The notes: generated by a model not told the origin, from the sequence alone. DNA of 64,000 nucleotides from Acanthosepion pharaonis (GCA_903632075.3 CAHIKZ030004140.1:1135001-1199000); one strand, 5' to 3'; counted from the first letter of the stretch, positions 33,231 through 45,713 are shown. Program-made: numbers and translations.

Positions 33231-36117
33231 TTAAATTACACTCAATATATTTGATCTTTGAAATGCTTTGAATTTGAACCATAAGCATCATGGTTTCAAT
33301 GTTTCTACGACTAGGCTATCATGTGGAATACATTTAACTTTCACTTTTTTGTATCATTTTGTTAAATTCATAGAAAGAAGATTATATCAAAGTTTAAAAA
33401 CTGTCAGTGACATTATCCTACAATGTCCTGTAAGGCTCTTAGAAAAGAAGAAAAGACGACAATCCATTTTACCAACAATGAAGATAGAAAATTACAAAAA
33501 ATAAATTTGCAAATTCTTTTCAAAGAAAAACAAAGAACAAAATATTTCTTTAAATATTCTCCTATATCATAAAAAAGTTTTAGTGATTTAACTTTACACA
33601 AAGGCAATTTCCTTGTGATTTAAAATTTCTTCCTGCTTAGAAAAAAAACATCCCATTTGATTCAATATCAATTTGATTTCTTTGAGTATTTATTTAATCC
33701 TTCTTTGTGAAATCTACTGGGTGACAAATATTGATTTTCCGGCACTTTCTCTATTCATAAGAAACAAAAAACATCTTTATTTCGGTGCTTTCATTGACAC
33801 TGTTTTTATTTTTTTTCCTTTCTTTCAAACATAAATACTCTGAACATCTATGCAGAAGCTTATCAAATTCTATCTTGGTCAATTTGACGGTGACTGTCTG
33901 CATTTGAGAAAATTTACTCAAGAAAATTTCTAAAAATAAGAAAAAACAGCTCTTTTTTTTTTTTTAAATTGTTGGATTTTTGTGTTTTTAAAAGAAATTT
34001 CATTTGGCTGTTTTTACTGTTTCATAGAAACAATGTTTCAAGCAGTATTTCAGTTCACAAATTTTAAATCAGTTGACACTTAGACAAATAAAACTTCCAA
34101 ATCTACTCATTTCAACAAAGTTATTGGAAGAGGAAAATTATATTCTTTATTTGTTCTCAATTCAATATTACCAAAAAAGGATTTTATCATTTCTTATGGC
34201 ATGAATACTTTTGAAGTTTTGAGCTCTGTTATAGCTTGACCATTCTGTTAAGCTTCATCTAATGGTCATGTCTTTTCTGTAATTTGACACAAATAGAATT
34301 TTGTTTAAATGCTTTCAAGAAAGATCGACAAACTTTTTCTTTGTACATTTCAATTGTACTCCTTTTGTCTTTACCTGAGGAAGATCTAAGAATTGCCACT
34401 CCTACTGTTATCAAGTCAAAACCTCACTTCCAGATGAACATTCAGTTTGAATAATGCAATTTACTTCGGCAGCAAAATTCTTTCCACATCCACCACAGCT
34501 TCCATCCCTCAATTACTGTCCATTAATTAAATGTTTCTTCTACAAAAATCGATCAACAAACTTTGAGAAAAGTTCTTCAAGATACAAAACAAACAAATTC
34601 TTCTTTTTATTTTATTCAGATCTCCATTTATTTTCATTGTTTACTTTGACTATTTATGTCTTAAGCCTCACCCCAACCCAAACTTCAATGCAACAAAAAT
34701 AAAGAGAGCATTTCTGATGGCAAAACCTCTTCACCCAACTGCTCAGGCTTAAGCAAGGCTATAATTTAGAAATAATTACACCAATCAAAGCACAAAAACT
34801 TATAATTCTGCTATGGCTTTCAGTGTCTTGACTGTTTTTCCAAGGAAGCACTGGTAGCAATTACGAACAGAAGTAAATGGACATTTCTTGTCATCTGAGA
34901 AAAAAATTGAAATTCTTTTTAAAATTTTAAATTTTCAGAACTAATAAAATAGGCATTTCTCAGAGACTGAAAAAAAAAACACTTCAGGCTTCTGCATACA
35001 TTTAAAACTTAACATTATTTTGATCAAGAATTCTCCAATAATCTTCTGTGATTATTGCAGGCAATTACAATCAGTAAATGAAAAAAAGAATGGAAAATCT
35101 TTCAGCTGCTCAGAAAAATTATTTTTCAAAAACAAAATAATACTTCTTCAGGAAAAATAATGTCAATGATGTTTACATTTTACTGAATTTGAAATTAATT
35201 AAAAAAAAAAGGTTTATCTTAATGTTATACATTTTGCTTAAAAGTTCCTCCACTTTAATGGTGCTAATAATAAAAGACATTGATACTTCAGTAGAATGAA
35301 TAGCATTTATATTGCTTTCTAACTAGTCAGCATTTTCTTATTTCAAATAAGCCTTAGCCCTTGTTCTGCAGTGACTGCAACAATAGCGTATATCATCACT
35401 GTGACATATCCCCTGGTGAAACTATCAAATTTTAAAATCATTTAAATAACTTCATTTTCGAACAATATTACTTGGGATTGCAACTAAGGAAGCTTCATAT
35501 TTCCTACTGGAGCCACTGACCAAAATTCAAGCTCAATAAAAACCAAAATCTCAAATGCTAATTTTCAAAAATATTCATGCATGTACTCTGCACTTGGAAT
35601 ATTGAGGCACATATCAATTTACCCTCATTGCACAAATGTACAAATTGGGTTCTTCATAAGATTTCCATATATTGAAAGAGTTAATGATTTTTTTCTACTT
35701 TATAAATTTCTTCAATTTAATTGATAATTGATTCACATATAAAGGATTTCGGGGAATAGCAACTCTAACATTCTGGACTATTTATTTTGCATCAATTATA
35801 TAAGAAAATATCCGTTGTTTACTTTCATTCTCACATTATAGAAAATATGGCACGAGGTCAGTTACTTTCAACATGTTGTAATGTATTACAGGACATCAAT
35901 TAAAACTCTTTTTAATATGCTCTCTCAAGCATTTCATATAGACTATAAGCCTCCCTCTTGCATGCAGTCGGGAAGTGTTAATCAGTTATGGACCTCAAGT
36001 ACATAGATAAGTTCAAATCATTGTTAACTCAGAAGAAAAATATTAAACTGGTATTTTGAAACATTTTAATATAATTTATTATTTATTCTTTCATAACTTT
36101 CTAAATATTTTTTATTT

Positions 36118-36118
<1 letters not shown>
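33231..36118. other. Unassigned AT-rich sequence
   Basis: The quietest part of the window: no repeat copy, no motif, no long frame. It could be intronic or intergenic single-copy DNA. Confidence 0.5.
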
Positions 36119-36173
<55 letters not shown>

Positions 36174-36174
36174 G

Positions 36175-36215
<41 letters not shown>

Positions 36216-36227
36216 GGTGGATGGGTG

Positions 36228-36267
<40 letters not shown>

Positions 36268-36277
36268 GATGGATGGG

Positions 36278-36312
<35 letters not shown>

Positions 36313-36315
36313 TTG

Positions 36316-36396
<81 letters not shown>
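36119..36396. repeat. Large (TA)n array with four (TG/GGTG) interruptions
   Basis: TA blocks are separated by TGTGTGTGGGTG, TGTGTGGGTGGATGGGTG, TGTGTGTGTGGATGGATGGG and TGTGTGTGTGTTTG at about 36163, 36208, 36254 and 36300. Tyr/Ile ORFs here are artefacts. Confidence 0.95.
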
Positions 36397-36402
<6 letters not shown>

Positions 36403-36429
36403 AAAAAGAAAGAACAGTAAGATATATAA

Positions 36430-36544
36430 TTTGTTGTTCTTACTGATATTTTTTATTTTTACAAAACAGTGCTCAATGTAAATTTACAGAGCATAAATAT
36501 CACATATAAAATACAAAAGTGAGGATATCATTGTTTTATCACAG

Positions 36545-36545
<1 letters not shown>
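36430..36545 (-). repeat. Copy of the GCTCT...GAGCAC module
   Basis: Reverse complement contains ATGCTCTGTAAATTTACATT then GAGCACTG, related to modules at 45.6, 45.85, 52.07, 52.76 and 56.4 kb, and again next to TA tracts. Confidence 0.5.
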
Positions 36546-36601
<56 letters not shown>

Positions 36602-36962
36602 CAGTCGAATTCAGTCGAATCCATTACATTCACCTACATGTTAATACCCTTGAGAAAGGTGTGAATCCTTTTCTTCTCCCTCCAGCTATGGGTAAATAGC
36701 AGGGCAGACTGAGTTCTATAGACTTGGATGGCAACTGGTTTAGGAGAAGGACAGCTCTGAATTCAAAACCTGCGGAGGGTCATTTGAGGACCTTGTGGCA
36801 TGTAGTGCACCAGGTCTCTGTAATCGGCCCTTCAAAAAGTGTGGATGGTCCTGCATGAAACCGTTACCACTATAATCAAATCTTATGTGCTGTTTTTGGG
36901 CTGTCGGTTTCCTGGGAACTGATCTGCTTGACCCTCATACATTGAATTCAATGGGAGTGTTG

Positions 36963-37021
<59 letters not shown>
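36546..37021. repeat. SINE-like S3 body between two (TA)n tracts
   Basis: TA at 36546-36599 and 36967-37021. Between them, 36640-36780 matches SINE S3 (GGTAAATAGCAGGGCAGACT, TTGGATGGCAACTGGTT, AGGAGAAGGACAGCTC). 36780-36960 is extra sequence of unknown origin. Confidence 0.6.
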
Positions 37022-37022
<1 letters not shown>

Positions 37023-37327
37023 AATTATATTTTCTCTTGCCAAATAAAATTTATTTATAAAAAAAATTTATTCAGAAGTGTGTTATCAAAGCAAAATGTT
37101 TGTAAAACTTTGATTAAACTGATCAGGATTAAAGTGGAATAATATTTTCTGGTCATCATTTTTCCTGGTAATAATCAATAAAAACAGCTTCTGGCAATAA
37201 TTGAAAGAATTAATTATTCTTGGCCCATTAAGAAAATCCAAGAGATTAATTAAAACTGTACACAAGAAACAACTTAATAGCTTCATTAAGTGGAAAAAAG
37301 ACAAAATAACTTGGAATTATAATATAT

Positions 37328-37885
37328 AAACTATTGTGCACAAGTCTTAGACCATTTTAAATGACTATAAATTTCTAATAATTGCCATCTTATAAGTGGA
37401 TTTTTTTTAATGTCTACAGATGAAACTATAGCCATATTTCAGTCATTTTCACACCTAATTATCATATTTTTTAGCAAAGGTTATGAATGAAGGGGAGAAG
37501 ATATGAGACAATACCTCAAATTAGCTGTCAAAATTTTTTGTTTTCTCTCTTCTATTTAAACGCCAAAAGGTAAATATTTATTTTGGAACAGACCAATTTT
37601 GTCCTACATATAGGGAAGATTATGACATCTAATTCAGCATTATTATTATTATATTACTCGAAATCATGGCAAAGATTTGCTAAGAAGCCAGGATGAAGAT
37701 AGTAAAGATAAGCCAAGAATATGGATCAGTGAGTAATTGCTAAGGAACTTGGAATATCAAGAAGTGGCATTTCAGAAAACATCTCAAAGTCTCAAAGCAC
37801 TGGAAGTATTTTGAACTGATCAAATTATGGTCGCCTTAGAAAGTTACAGCATAGAATAATATGGAAACTGATCAGGACACCAAAA
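37328..37885 (+). pseudogene. Tc1-like transposon, left part (N-terminal HTH region), copy 1
   Basis: It starts with a terminal-repeat-like segment (GCACAAGTCTTAGACCATTT) shared in form with 41801. The transposase N-terminus is visible in shifted frames: an ISKEARMKIV-like start near 37670, QEYGSVS, then GISRSGISENISKSQSTGSI (about 37757-37815) and NYGRLRK. This is the helix-turn-helix/DNA-binding half typical of Tc1 transposases, which bind the element's terminal repeats. The catalytic half is absent; instead a 27-bp minisatellite begins at 37886. It is a close sister of 41801-42270. Confidence 0.75.
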
Positions 37886-38255
37886 AATGAATGCACAAAA
37901 AATTGCAACTGTAATGGAGGCACTAAGTGCTTCAACTTTAATGAGTGGACAAAAAAAGGACAACCTCAATGGATGCATAAAATATTTCAACCTCAGTGGA
38001 TGCACAAAGTATTACAACCTCAATGGATGCACAAAGAATTGCAACATCAATGACTGCACAAATTATAGAAATATCAATGGATGCACAATAAATTGCAACA
38101 GCAATGGTGCACAATGTATTGGAACCTCTATGGATACAAAAATTATTGCAACCTTAATGGATACACAACATATTGCAACCCCAATGGATACACAACATAT
38201 TGCAACCCCAATGGATACACAACATACTGTAAACTGAATGGATACACAATTGAGA
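37886..38255 (+). repeat. 27-bp minisatellite with open reading frame
   Basis: ATGCACAAAGTATTACAACC-TCAATGG-type units repeat about 13 times. Because the unit is a multiple of three, one frame stays open for 116 codons (37887-38237; NLNGCTKY/NINGCT units, later MDTQHIATP units). There is no sign that it is a gene; it begins exactly where the Tc1 relic stops. Confidence 0.85.
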
Positions 38256-39125
38256 AATAGGTCTCATTATTTGATAGAGAACCTTGCTCAGTCAATACCT
38301 TTAAACAAAATTGTTGATATAAAAAATGAAACTTAATGATTTCTGTTTATCTATTTTTTATTAGTTAAGATTTAACGACAGAAAACATACATGACACCTA
38401 TGTATATCCCCACCTAAGTTTTCAAACATTAGCCATTGAAAATTTAGGATAGACACTATCTGATATTTTTGCAAAAATTTGATTTTGAAATATTTCTTGA
38501 AATTACTTCCAAGTAATTGCCCAACAGGCTAGGGCAACTTTCTGTGATATGAATACACTGCTTCTCTGGTAAAAAAAAAAGTCACCCTAAATTCAATTAA
38601 AAATACTTGTATATTTTTTAGCAAAATTATCTCAACATTATTTTTTTTTCTGAGCCTTAAATTCTTTGATCTGAATCAAATTCTGAAAATATCTTACAGC
38701 AGACAGAGATAAGAAAGGTAATTTTTATTTTTCATAAACCCAACATCAAGTTGAATGTTTATTTCCTTCAACCTTCTCTTAGAAATCATATTTTCCTGTT
38801 GAATTATTTCTTAAAAAAGATGAAAAGAAATAAATGTCATACCTTAAGGGTGTCACCTTCTACTTTATGAAAGTTAGATTAAGTTTGTTAACTATTCAAT
38901 GCAATAGTCAGACATGATGAAAGATTTTAGATTTTAAAAGTGAAATGAATCCTACTTATAAACCAACAAATTAGTCTTAAACAAATCACTTGTATAAATA
39001 CAGTAACAATTACTTTATTTATATATTAATATTTTACTTTTTCACAAATATGAACATTAGCTTTCCAAGTCTTTAAAGATGGGAATTTGTTAAACAAATA
39101 TTCCATTTATACTTTGTTAATTGAA
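38256..39125. other. Unassigned AT-rich sequence
   Basis: Nothing recognisable. Confidence 0.5.
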
Positions 39126-39129
39126 TTGA

Positions 39130-39640
39130 CTCCTTTGCTAGGTCAGCTGCTAAGAAAGTCAGACAATTTTTCTCTCCACAATCTATCCTACATATCTATA
39201 AGTCTATCACTCATCCATGATTAGAATATTGCTGCCACATACAGTCTGGTGCTACTGCTATTTACCTTGAGCTCTTTGACAAAATCCAAAGAAGAATCAG
39301 CAATATTATTAGTCCTGATCTGACAGCTTAGCTTCAGTCACTTTCCCACCACCATAACATAGACTTACTGTACCTTTTCTATAAATACTTTCATGGTAAT
39401 TGTTTCGATGAGCTCTTTACTATGGTACCCAGACTTTTTGAATTTAAGTGCAGTACTAGACTGGCATTGAGATCTCATCAATTTTACAAATGAGAAGGTT
39501 ATATATAGCCATAAGTTCTATGCTAACAGTTTCTTTTCTTGTTCTTCTGTTCAAAATTCTTTCATACCCTGTAACACCTTGTGTCTTAATGGATTTACTG
39601 CCTTGCATGGGGTTAAAAAGATTTAAAAAAAAAAAAGAAA
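39130..39640 (+). pseudogene. LINE family A, 5'-truncated copy (RT thumb to 3' end)
   Basis: Reading across stops: ARSAAKKVRQFFSPQSILHI, then YKSITHP, LEYCCHIQSGATAIYLELFD, KIQRRISNIISPDLTA, YLFYKYFHGNCFDELFTMVP. Each matches the copy at 4.80-5.13 kb. The tail with CTGTAACACCTTGTGTCTTA and an A-run at about 39620 matches the family-A 3' UTR. It lacks the YADD box because of 5' truncation. Several stops; inactive. Confidence 0.8.
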
Positions 39641-40984
39641 AATGCCAAGATAATGCCACTGTACCTACAGAATCTCAAAGAATTCTCATAAAAACTTTCT
39701 TAATTTACCAAAACAAGTTGATATAGAAACACATCAAAGTGCTTCTGATATGTTTTAAACAAAAATTGCCCTGTTAAATGATCCAATAATATTTTTCTCT
39801 TTTTATTTAATGAATAATTAAATTTCCAAGCAAATATTTCCACATGCAATTCCTGAAGAAGAAATGAAAAATCTCAAAAATCATCAACTGAATGATCTGG
39901 AAACTACTGTGTTATTTGAAAATAATTCATTGAATCATAAAAATTCACAATCAGATTTTTCCCTGTACTGGATTCAAGCTCTTTGAATTTATTGCAGAGC
40001 TCTTTGAATTTAAATTAGTTGGCTTCACAAATGAAAAGTTGAAGCAAATTCATCGTAATACAGGTTTTGCAATGATTCACTTAACCAGTCTTTTAATCGG
40101 GAAAGTTTTTTTTTATTTTTTTTATTAAGGTTCTATTCTTCCAGTATGAGAGAAAGATTGTTACAAAATTCTATCCATTTTAGCATTTTATGCAAGCTGA
40201 ATTCCAAAAATTCACATGTCTCTTGTTGTTTCTATTCATTGAAGCAAATGAATTTTATAAACTGCAAGAATGTGAAAACAGTTAAAAATTAAAATTTCAA
40301 TGAAGACATTCTCTCATCTTTTCAAGGTGACACAAATGGTATCTAGGTACAAATAAAATTATTATTTTTGAACTGGCACCAATGGTGAAATTCTGTCTTT
40401 AGTGGAATATTTTATAAGAAAATACAAGAAGTGAAATAAATAGTTGCTGGGCTTCATTTCTCAAAATAGGCACTTTGTTACCAAGAAAACATGATTTCTT
40501 TTGACTTCTTAAAGCAATAAATTAAATGTCATTCAAATCTTTTGATAAATTCAACAAAATATCAATGAAATCTGAATTGTATTGGAGGAAATAACACATT
40601 TAATTTTGAAGCTTCAAACCAAAAGATTTGAACTGTCTTTGCACTCTCTCACTCTCTTTCTTCTTTCTCTTCCTCTCTAATCCTTCCTCTTATTCTTTCT
40701 GTCACTAATATATATATAAATATTGTATATTTTTTTAAAAATAAACAATAAACTATATATCTCGTACCTGATGACTTGGGTAATCAACAAAACTCGGGTT
40801 GTACATCAAATGTAGGTATATGTGTATTTATTAACATATTTTTTTAGTTTTGTCTAATCACATCAAGCCCTATTATGTCTACACCTCTTGACTAAAGTTG
40901 GTAATTATCTATTTGCTTACCAGTGTATGCATGCCAGCATGCGTATATATAGGCGCTAATATCTAGTTATCTCATTTATCTAAT
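39641..40984. other. Unassigned AT-rich sequence
   Basis: A short pyrimidine-rich run lies at 40640-40710; nothing else. Confidence 0.5.
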
Positions 40985-40987
40985 TTA

Positions 40988-41041
<54 letters not shown>

Positions 41042-41169
41042 AGACTTTTTTAATGATTATACGTTCTTTTTATAGATACAAATATTTGAGTAAATGCTCT
41101 GTTTATAATAAACAGTATTAACAACATTTACTGGCCTGTCTTAAATAATTGTCAGACTTTGTCCATTTC

Positions 41170-41213
<44 letters not shown>

Positions 41214-41218
41214 CATAC
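40985..41218. repeat. Two (TA)n microsatellites
   Basis: TA arrays at about 40985-41039 and 41174-41218, the second ending in ACATACATAC. Confidence 0.9.
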
Positions 41219-41800
41219 AGGAATCCCTCAATTAGTGCACCTAATGTGCACATTAAATGATATGCACTAATCAAAAATGAATTGATTAAATACAATAACG
41301 AATTTTAGTCTCATTCACAATTAATTTCCAATTTGCATACTTTTTAATTAAAATATTGGTACATATATGAAGAAACAATAAAAATACTATGCAAAAATGA
41401 TGCATTGTTTTCTGCCTTTCCCTTGGACAACATTTGTGGCATGAAGAGGGAAAACATGCTGCATGGACAACTGATGATTTCTCATAAAAAAAAAATCTAC
41501 CCTGTCCTGCACCCTGGAAAAGCCATAACTCTTCATGGATCCATGGTCTCTCAAGACCGACGGATGTCATACTATGTATATCTATCTATATGTGTGCAAT
41601 TAGAGAATCAATACCAAATAGAGTTGATTCACAAATTCCTTGTCCCTGGGAAACTTTAATCTCTCTGTTTTTCTCTTAAGATATTTTCACATGAAGATCA
41701 AGCATTCTCTATGTATAATAATTAACATAGAGAAATAGTAATTAGCAAAATCTGTGTCTTTATCACTCAATATTAGACATGCATATATTTGCTCAATATA

Positions 41801-42905
41801 CAGTACCTAGCAAAAGGCTTAAGCCATTTTAAAGAAATGAAGCTATGACCATATTGGAGTCATTTTCACACCTAATTATCATAAAGAGAGCATACAAGAC
41901 AATGCAAAATTCTACTGCCACTTGACCACTATTATTTTCTCTTTTCCACCACTAAAAAGCAAATATTTTTTACTGATTTTTTCATACATATAGGGTAAAT
42001 TCTGACATCAAATTCCTGCATTATTTTCATTACTTGAAATAATGGTGGAAATTTCCAAAGAAACCACGATGAAGTGAAAATGACCAAGAATATGGATCAG
42101 TGAGTAATCACTAAGAAACTTGGAATATCAAGAAGTGGCATTTCAGAAAACATCTCAAAGTCTCAAAGCACTGGAAGTATTTTGAATCAATCAAACTATG
42201 GTCGCCTTAGAAAGCAGCAACATAGAATAATACAGAAATGGATCAGTACATCAAAAATCTGATTGAAAGAAGACTGATAGGCAAGGGATGGATGAGTATG
42301 ACTTGTTTAATTTCATGTCAGTCGATATTATGTAGTGTATCCTTCAAGAACATGATTTTAACCAGCATTAAACAAAAAGCATTTGAAAGTAATGTTATGT
42401 TTTGGTCAAAGTGATATCAAGTGTGTGATGCAAATGCTTGGGATAAGATCACATTCAATGATGAAAATAAGATACTGCTGCTTTCTAATAAATGGAAATT
42501 TTTGTCAGAAGTCTAACAGGAAAGTGAAATGGCCCACGTTACAAAATAACAACAGTGAAGTTTTGGGTATGACAGTTTGATGCTTTAGGGTTACATAAAA
42601 AAGGATGATTCAAGAAAATTGGTTAAAATTGATGATAGTTTGAACAGTATCAGATATATCCTGTTACTAAAGGAATATTTAATACTAGACTTCAGTGAAG
42701 GTAAGATTTTTTATGGAGCCCCATATTCCAGATTGCTTGCAGGACAACAGAAACTGATAGATGAATGTGTCACTGAATTGAAAGATTGACCAAATTAGAG
42801 CCCTGACTTAAATCATGGATCGAATATTTTCAGAACTGATGTGTAGAATTCATCAGAAGAATTCATGTGATCTTGAGTTCTGGGAGCCCAACTACAAAGA
42901 ATGCT
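41801..42905 (+). pseudogene. Tc1-like transposon, nearly full transposase, copy 2
   Basis: A left-end-like segment CAGTACCTAGCAAAAGGCTT (41801) is followed, after about 240 bp, by the transposase. The N-terminal HTH region reads, across frames, EISKETTMK, QEYGSVSNH, GISRSGISENISKSQSTGSI, NYGRLRKQQHRIIQKW (42042-42245). The catalytic part reads ITFNDENKI (first acidic block, about 42450), LWGYIKKDDSRKLVKIDDSL (about 42580), IRYILLLKEYL, EGKIFYGAPYSRL and PNSPDLN-like (about 42790-42815; one stop inside), then GAQLQRMLSSTKEK to about 42905. The second catalytic aspartate of the usual QDGAP block is not visible (FYGAP instead). Frameshifts and stops make it inactive. It ends where minus-strand LINE sequence begins; no right terminal repeat was found beyond that LINE. 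Confidence 0.8.
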
Positions 42906-43520
42906 ATCTAGTACCAAAGAGAAAAGTTCATCAGAGCAATTACCATGAAAATATTTATAGAAAAGGCAAAAGGAAGTGATGGGAAAGTGATGGAAGTCAA
43001 GATACCAAGTTAGGACTAGTAACATTACAGATTCTTCTTTGAATTTTATCAAGAATCTCTAAATATATAACAGGGGCATCAGGCCAGATATGGCCCCTAT
43101 GTTCAATTAATGGATGACTGGTAGACTTATAAATTGGTAAGATAGATTCTGAAAAGAAAAATTGTTTTACATGACACAGTGAACCAAATTTCCTAGAAGA
43201 TGACCTAGCAGCCGAATCAATATAATTTTTCCACATCATGTCAATGTAAACATTAACCCAAGAAAGCAGAACAAATTACTCTCCTGAAGGTTAGCATTAG
43301 CCATACTGATGAAAGGCAAAAAAGTGTTCTCTCAGATAATTAAAAGAGAGCAGTTTCATTTTGGAGGCATTAAAATTAACAAGCCATTCCCTGTTGCAGT
43401 TAACAACTGATTGTAAGTTATTTTTTAGATCAGCTGCCAATATGACCTGATTGATTTGATTAGACTTACTATTGAGACTGGAGTAAATAGGTGTGTCATC
43501 AGTATAGATTTCTTGATTGG
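42905..43520 (-). pseudogene. LINE family A, internal RT fragment
   Basis: Minus-strand segments in order: IYTDDTPIYSSLNSK with the catalytic box YTDD at 43495-43506 (family YADD), LQSVVNCNREWLVNFNASKM, KNYIDSAARSSSRKFGSLCH, ESILPIYKSTSHP, YLEILDKIQRRICNVTSPNL, FCLFYKYFHGNCSDELFSLV. It matches 4.5-5.1 kb closely but lacks the last part of the ORF and the 3' UTR, so it is truncated at both ends. The alanine-to-threonine change in the box and multiple frame breaks indicate decay. It abuts the Tc1-like relic. Confidence 0.8.
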
Positions 43521-44371
43521 TCAATTCATTTTCTTCTTCATCCTTTTAATTTTTCTAAGATCTATTTTTCTGACATTTTTAAAGATTTGCTTTTTTCTGG
43601 TTTTTATCTTACAAATATTTCAGTCACTTTTTTTGATTTTTCTTTGAAATTCTCTACAATTTTTAGTGTTATATTCTCATCACTCAATAATTTTACAATA
43701 TTTTATTTCTCTTTTGAGATTATGTCTTTCTTATGACTTATGGTGAGCTTTATATGTCTAAAATATCTTGTTCTAGTGGGGGAACGAGTAAATACCTTTA
43801 TATGTCTAAAATTAAAGATTACAAAATAAGTCATTGTAGATATTTCTAATAAAAGCAGATATAAGCTGAAATTCATATGGTATATTTGACATATAGACAT
43901 TAGTGTATTCTGAATATTTTTACCTGCATCAATTGGTTAAGATCAGTTTTATTATGAAAGAATTGCTTTTGCCCAATAAAATCTGACATAGTCTACCTTC
44001 AGGTCCCAATGGATAGAGATACTTTAACAGATTGGCTATTATTGCTTCAAAAAGGAAAGTGTCTGGTAACCTGAGGCTAACCTAGCCACATGTCTTGTGG
44101 GACATCCACCCCAAATGCTTCCAGCATACACCAATGTATAAGATTCATTTGAGTAAATATCAGATTATCTTAATCTGTGTTTTATTTCCTTTTATCCATT
44201 CATGAACTTAAGGGATTAGCAACATCATTTAGAAAAGAAAAGATCATTATTAATCAAAGAGAGAAGCTTCAAAATGTTACTTTTTCTCAGACAATGCAAA
44301 ATTTGATCAAGGCAAACATCTATACATAAACAGGTTTATAGTTATCCTTGTTGATATAAACACCCACACAG

Positions 44372-44376
<5 letters not shown>
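43521..44376. other. Unassigned AT-rich sequence with a 17-bp direct repeat
   Basis: CTTTATATGTCTAAAAT occurs at 43748-43764 and 43796-43812, around 31 bp. Nothing else is recognised. Confidence 0.5.
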
Positions 44377-44420
<44 letters not shown>

Positions 44421-44608
44421 GAACTGGTATGGTGGGTGAAATGTTAAGAATTTTGCCTCCAGTGCCAATATTTGCTGGTTGAAAAATGGCAAGTCAATAT
44501 CAGAAATTCAAATGCTGATTTTCAAAAGAAAAATGCTGGACTTGTCTGTTGCGTTCACAGCAGTATGAAATCTTATATATCCACCTATAGAAAATAATAC
44601 ACACACAC

Positions 44609-44663
<55 letters not shown>
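44377..44663. repeat. (CA)n and (CA)n(TA)n microsatellites
   Basis: CA at about 44377-44417; CA then TA at about 44600-44663, ending at the fold-back element. Confidence 0.9.
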
Positions 44664-44948
44664 GTTAATAGATAAATAAAAAGTTTGAAAGATTTATCTT
44701 TCAGCTTTCATGTTTCACAGATCCAGTGCTTGTCAGGGTATGATAAATCTATTGAATTCATTAACAATATCATATTTATCTATGCTACACATATACACTT
44801 TTTATGCCTTGTATATAAATATATCTTGTATATAGATGCCTTGTATATAAATATATCTGTTAATGAATTCTATTCAACTGACAAGTGGGGCATCTGCAAA
44901 ACTTGAACTCAAATTGTAAATCTTTCAAACCCTTATTTATCAATTAAC
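44664..44948. repeat. Fold-back element 1 (arms ~90-100 bp)
   Basis: The left arm from 44664 (GTTAATAGATAAATAAAAAG, TTTGAAAGATTTA, CTTGTCAG, GAATTCATTAACA to 44766) is mirrored by the right arm 44858-44948 (ends TATTTATCAATTAAC). The end ~30 bp match best. The loop contains a small direct repeat (TGCCTTGTATATAAATATAT twice). Confidence 0.75.
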
Positions 44949-45348
44949 AATTGCTACTCAATTTTTGAAGATTAAGTATTTTGTCTATAGAAAAAGTCTA
45001 CTCAGTTTAAACATTCTCTCTATGATCTATTAAATCATTTTATACACAGAAATCAATTAAGGATTGCATAGTAACTGATAATTACTTAAGACACAAAACT
45101 GACAGTCACCATACAGTGTTGATTTCTATATCCACAGTATTCATATCTACAAGCACTCAATCCTTGATAATGAGCACTATTACTCCATATATATAGCAAA
45201 TGTATATCTGAAAACCTCCTGATGAGTGGACTGAATGATTACAAAAATGTTTGTCGATGAAATTCTGGAGTTGGTGTGCTGAATATAAGATCAATCAGTA
45301 AAGTGACAAATTCTATATTTGCCTTAATCCTACATGCACTCACAAGCA

Positions 45349-45350
<2 letters not shown>

Positions 45351-45420
<70 letters not shown>
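45351..45420. repeat. (CA)n(TA)n microsatellite
   Basis: CA to about 45382, then TA to about 45418. Confidence 0.95.
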
Positions 45421-45421
<1 letters not shown>

Positions 45422-45423
<2 letters not shown>

Positions 45424-45704
45424 TATTTAAAAATTGTAACAAATGTATGTTATAACATCACTACAAAAGATAGCCATTTTGTTTTTGACACTTTGTGCAT
45501 CTTTTCAAGTGACACTATCATTTGAAAAAGACACACAAAGTGCTCTAAAAAAACAAATGGATATTTTTGTAGTGATGTTATAAGATACATATGTTATAAT
45601 TTTTAAATAAACATTATTCGCTCTACTCTGTATTGAGCACTTTTTTAAAAAATAATGTTTTTGGTTACTGGAAGTTTATTCCATCTACACCAACCTTGTA
45701 TTCC
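45422..45704. repeat. Fold-back element 2 with GCTCT...GAGCAC tail
   Basis: Left arm 45422-45520 and right arm 45526-45612 are inverted (TTTATTTAAAAATT...CATCACTACAAAA on the left; its complement ends at 45612). The tail 45613-45704 (TATTCGCTCTACTCTGTATT, GAGCAC, GGAAGTTTATTCCATCTACA) matches the tail after fold-back 3. Confidence 0.8.
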
Positions 45705-45713
45705 TATATATAT

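Noticed and set aside
36056..36481. 141-codon Tyr/Ile-rich open frame (and overlapping frames)
   Set aside because: Pure translation of (TA)n and (TG)n arrays; the same applies to frames at 5921, 23033, 25608, 49499, 53588 and 56046.
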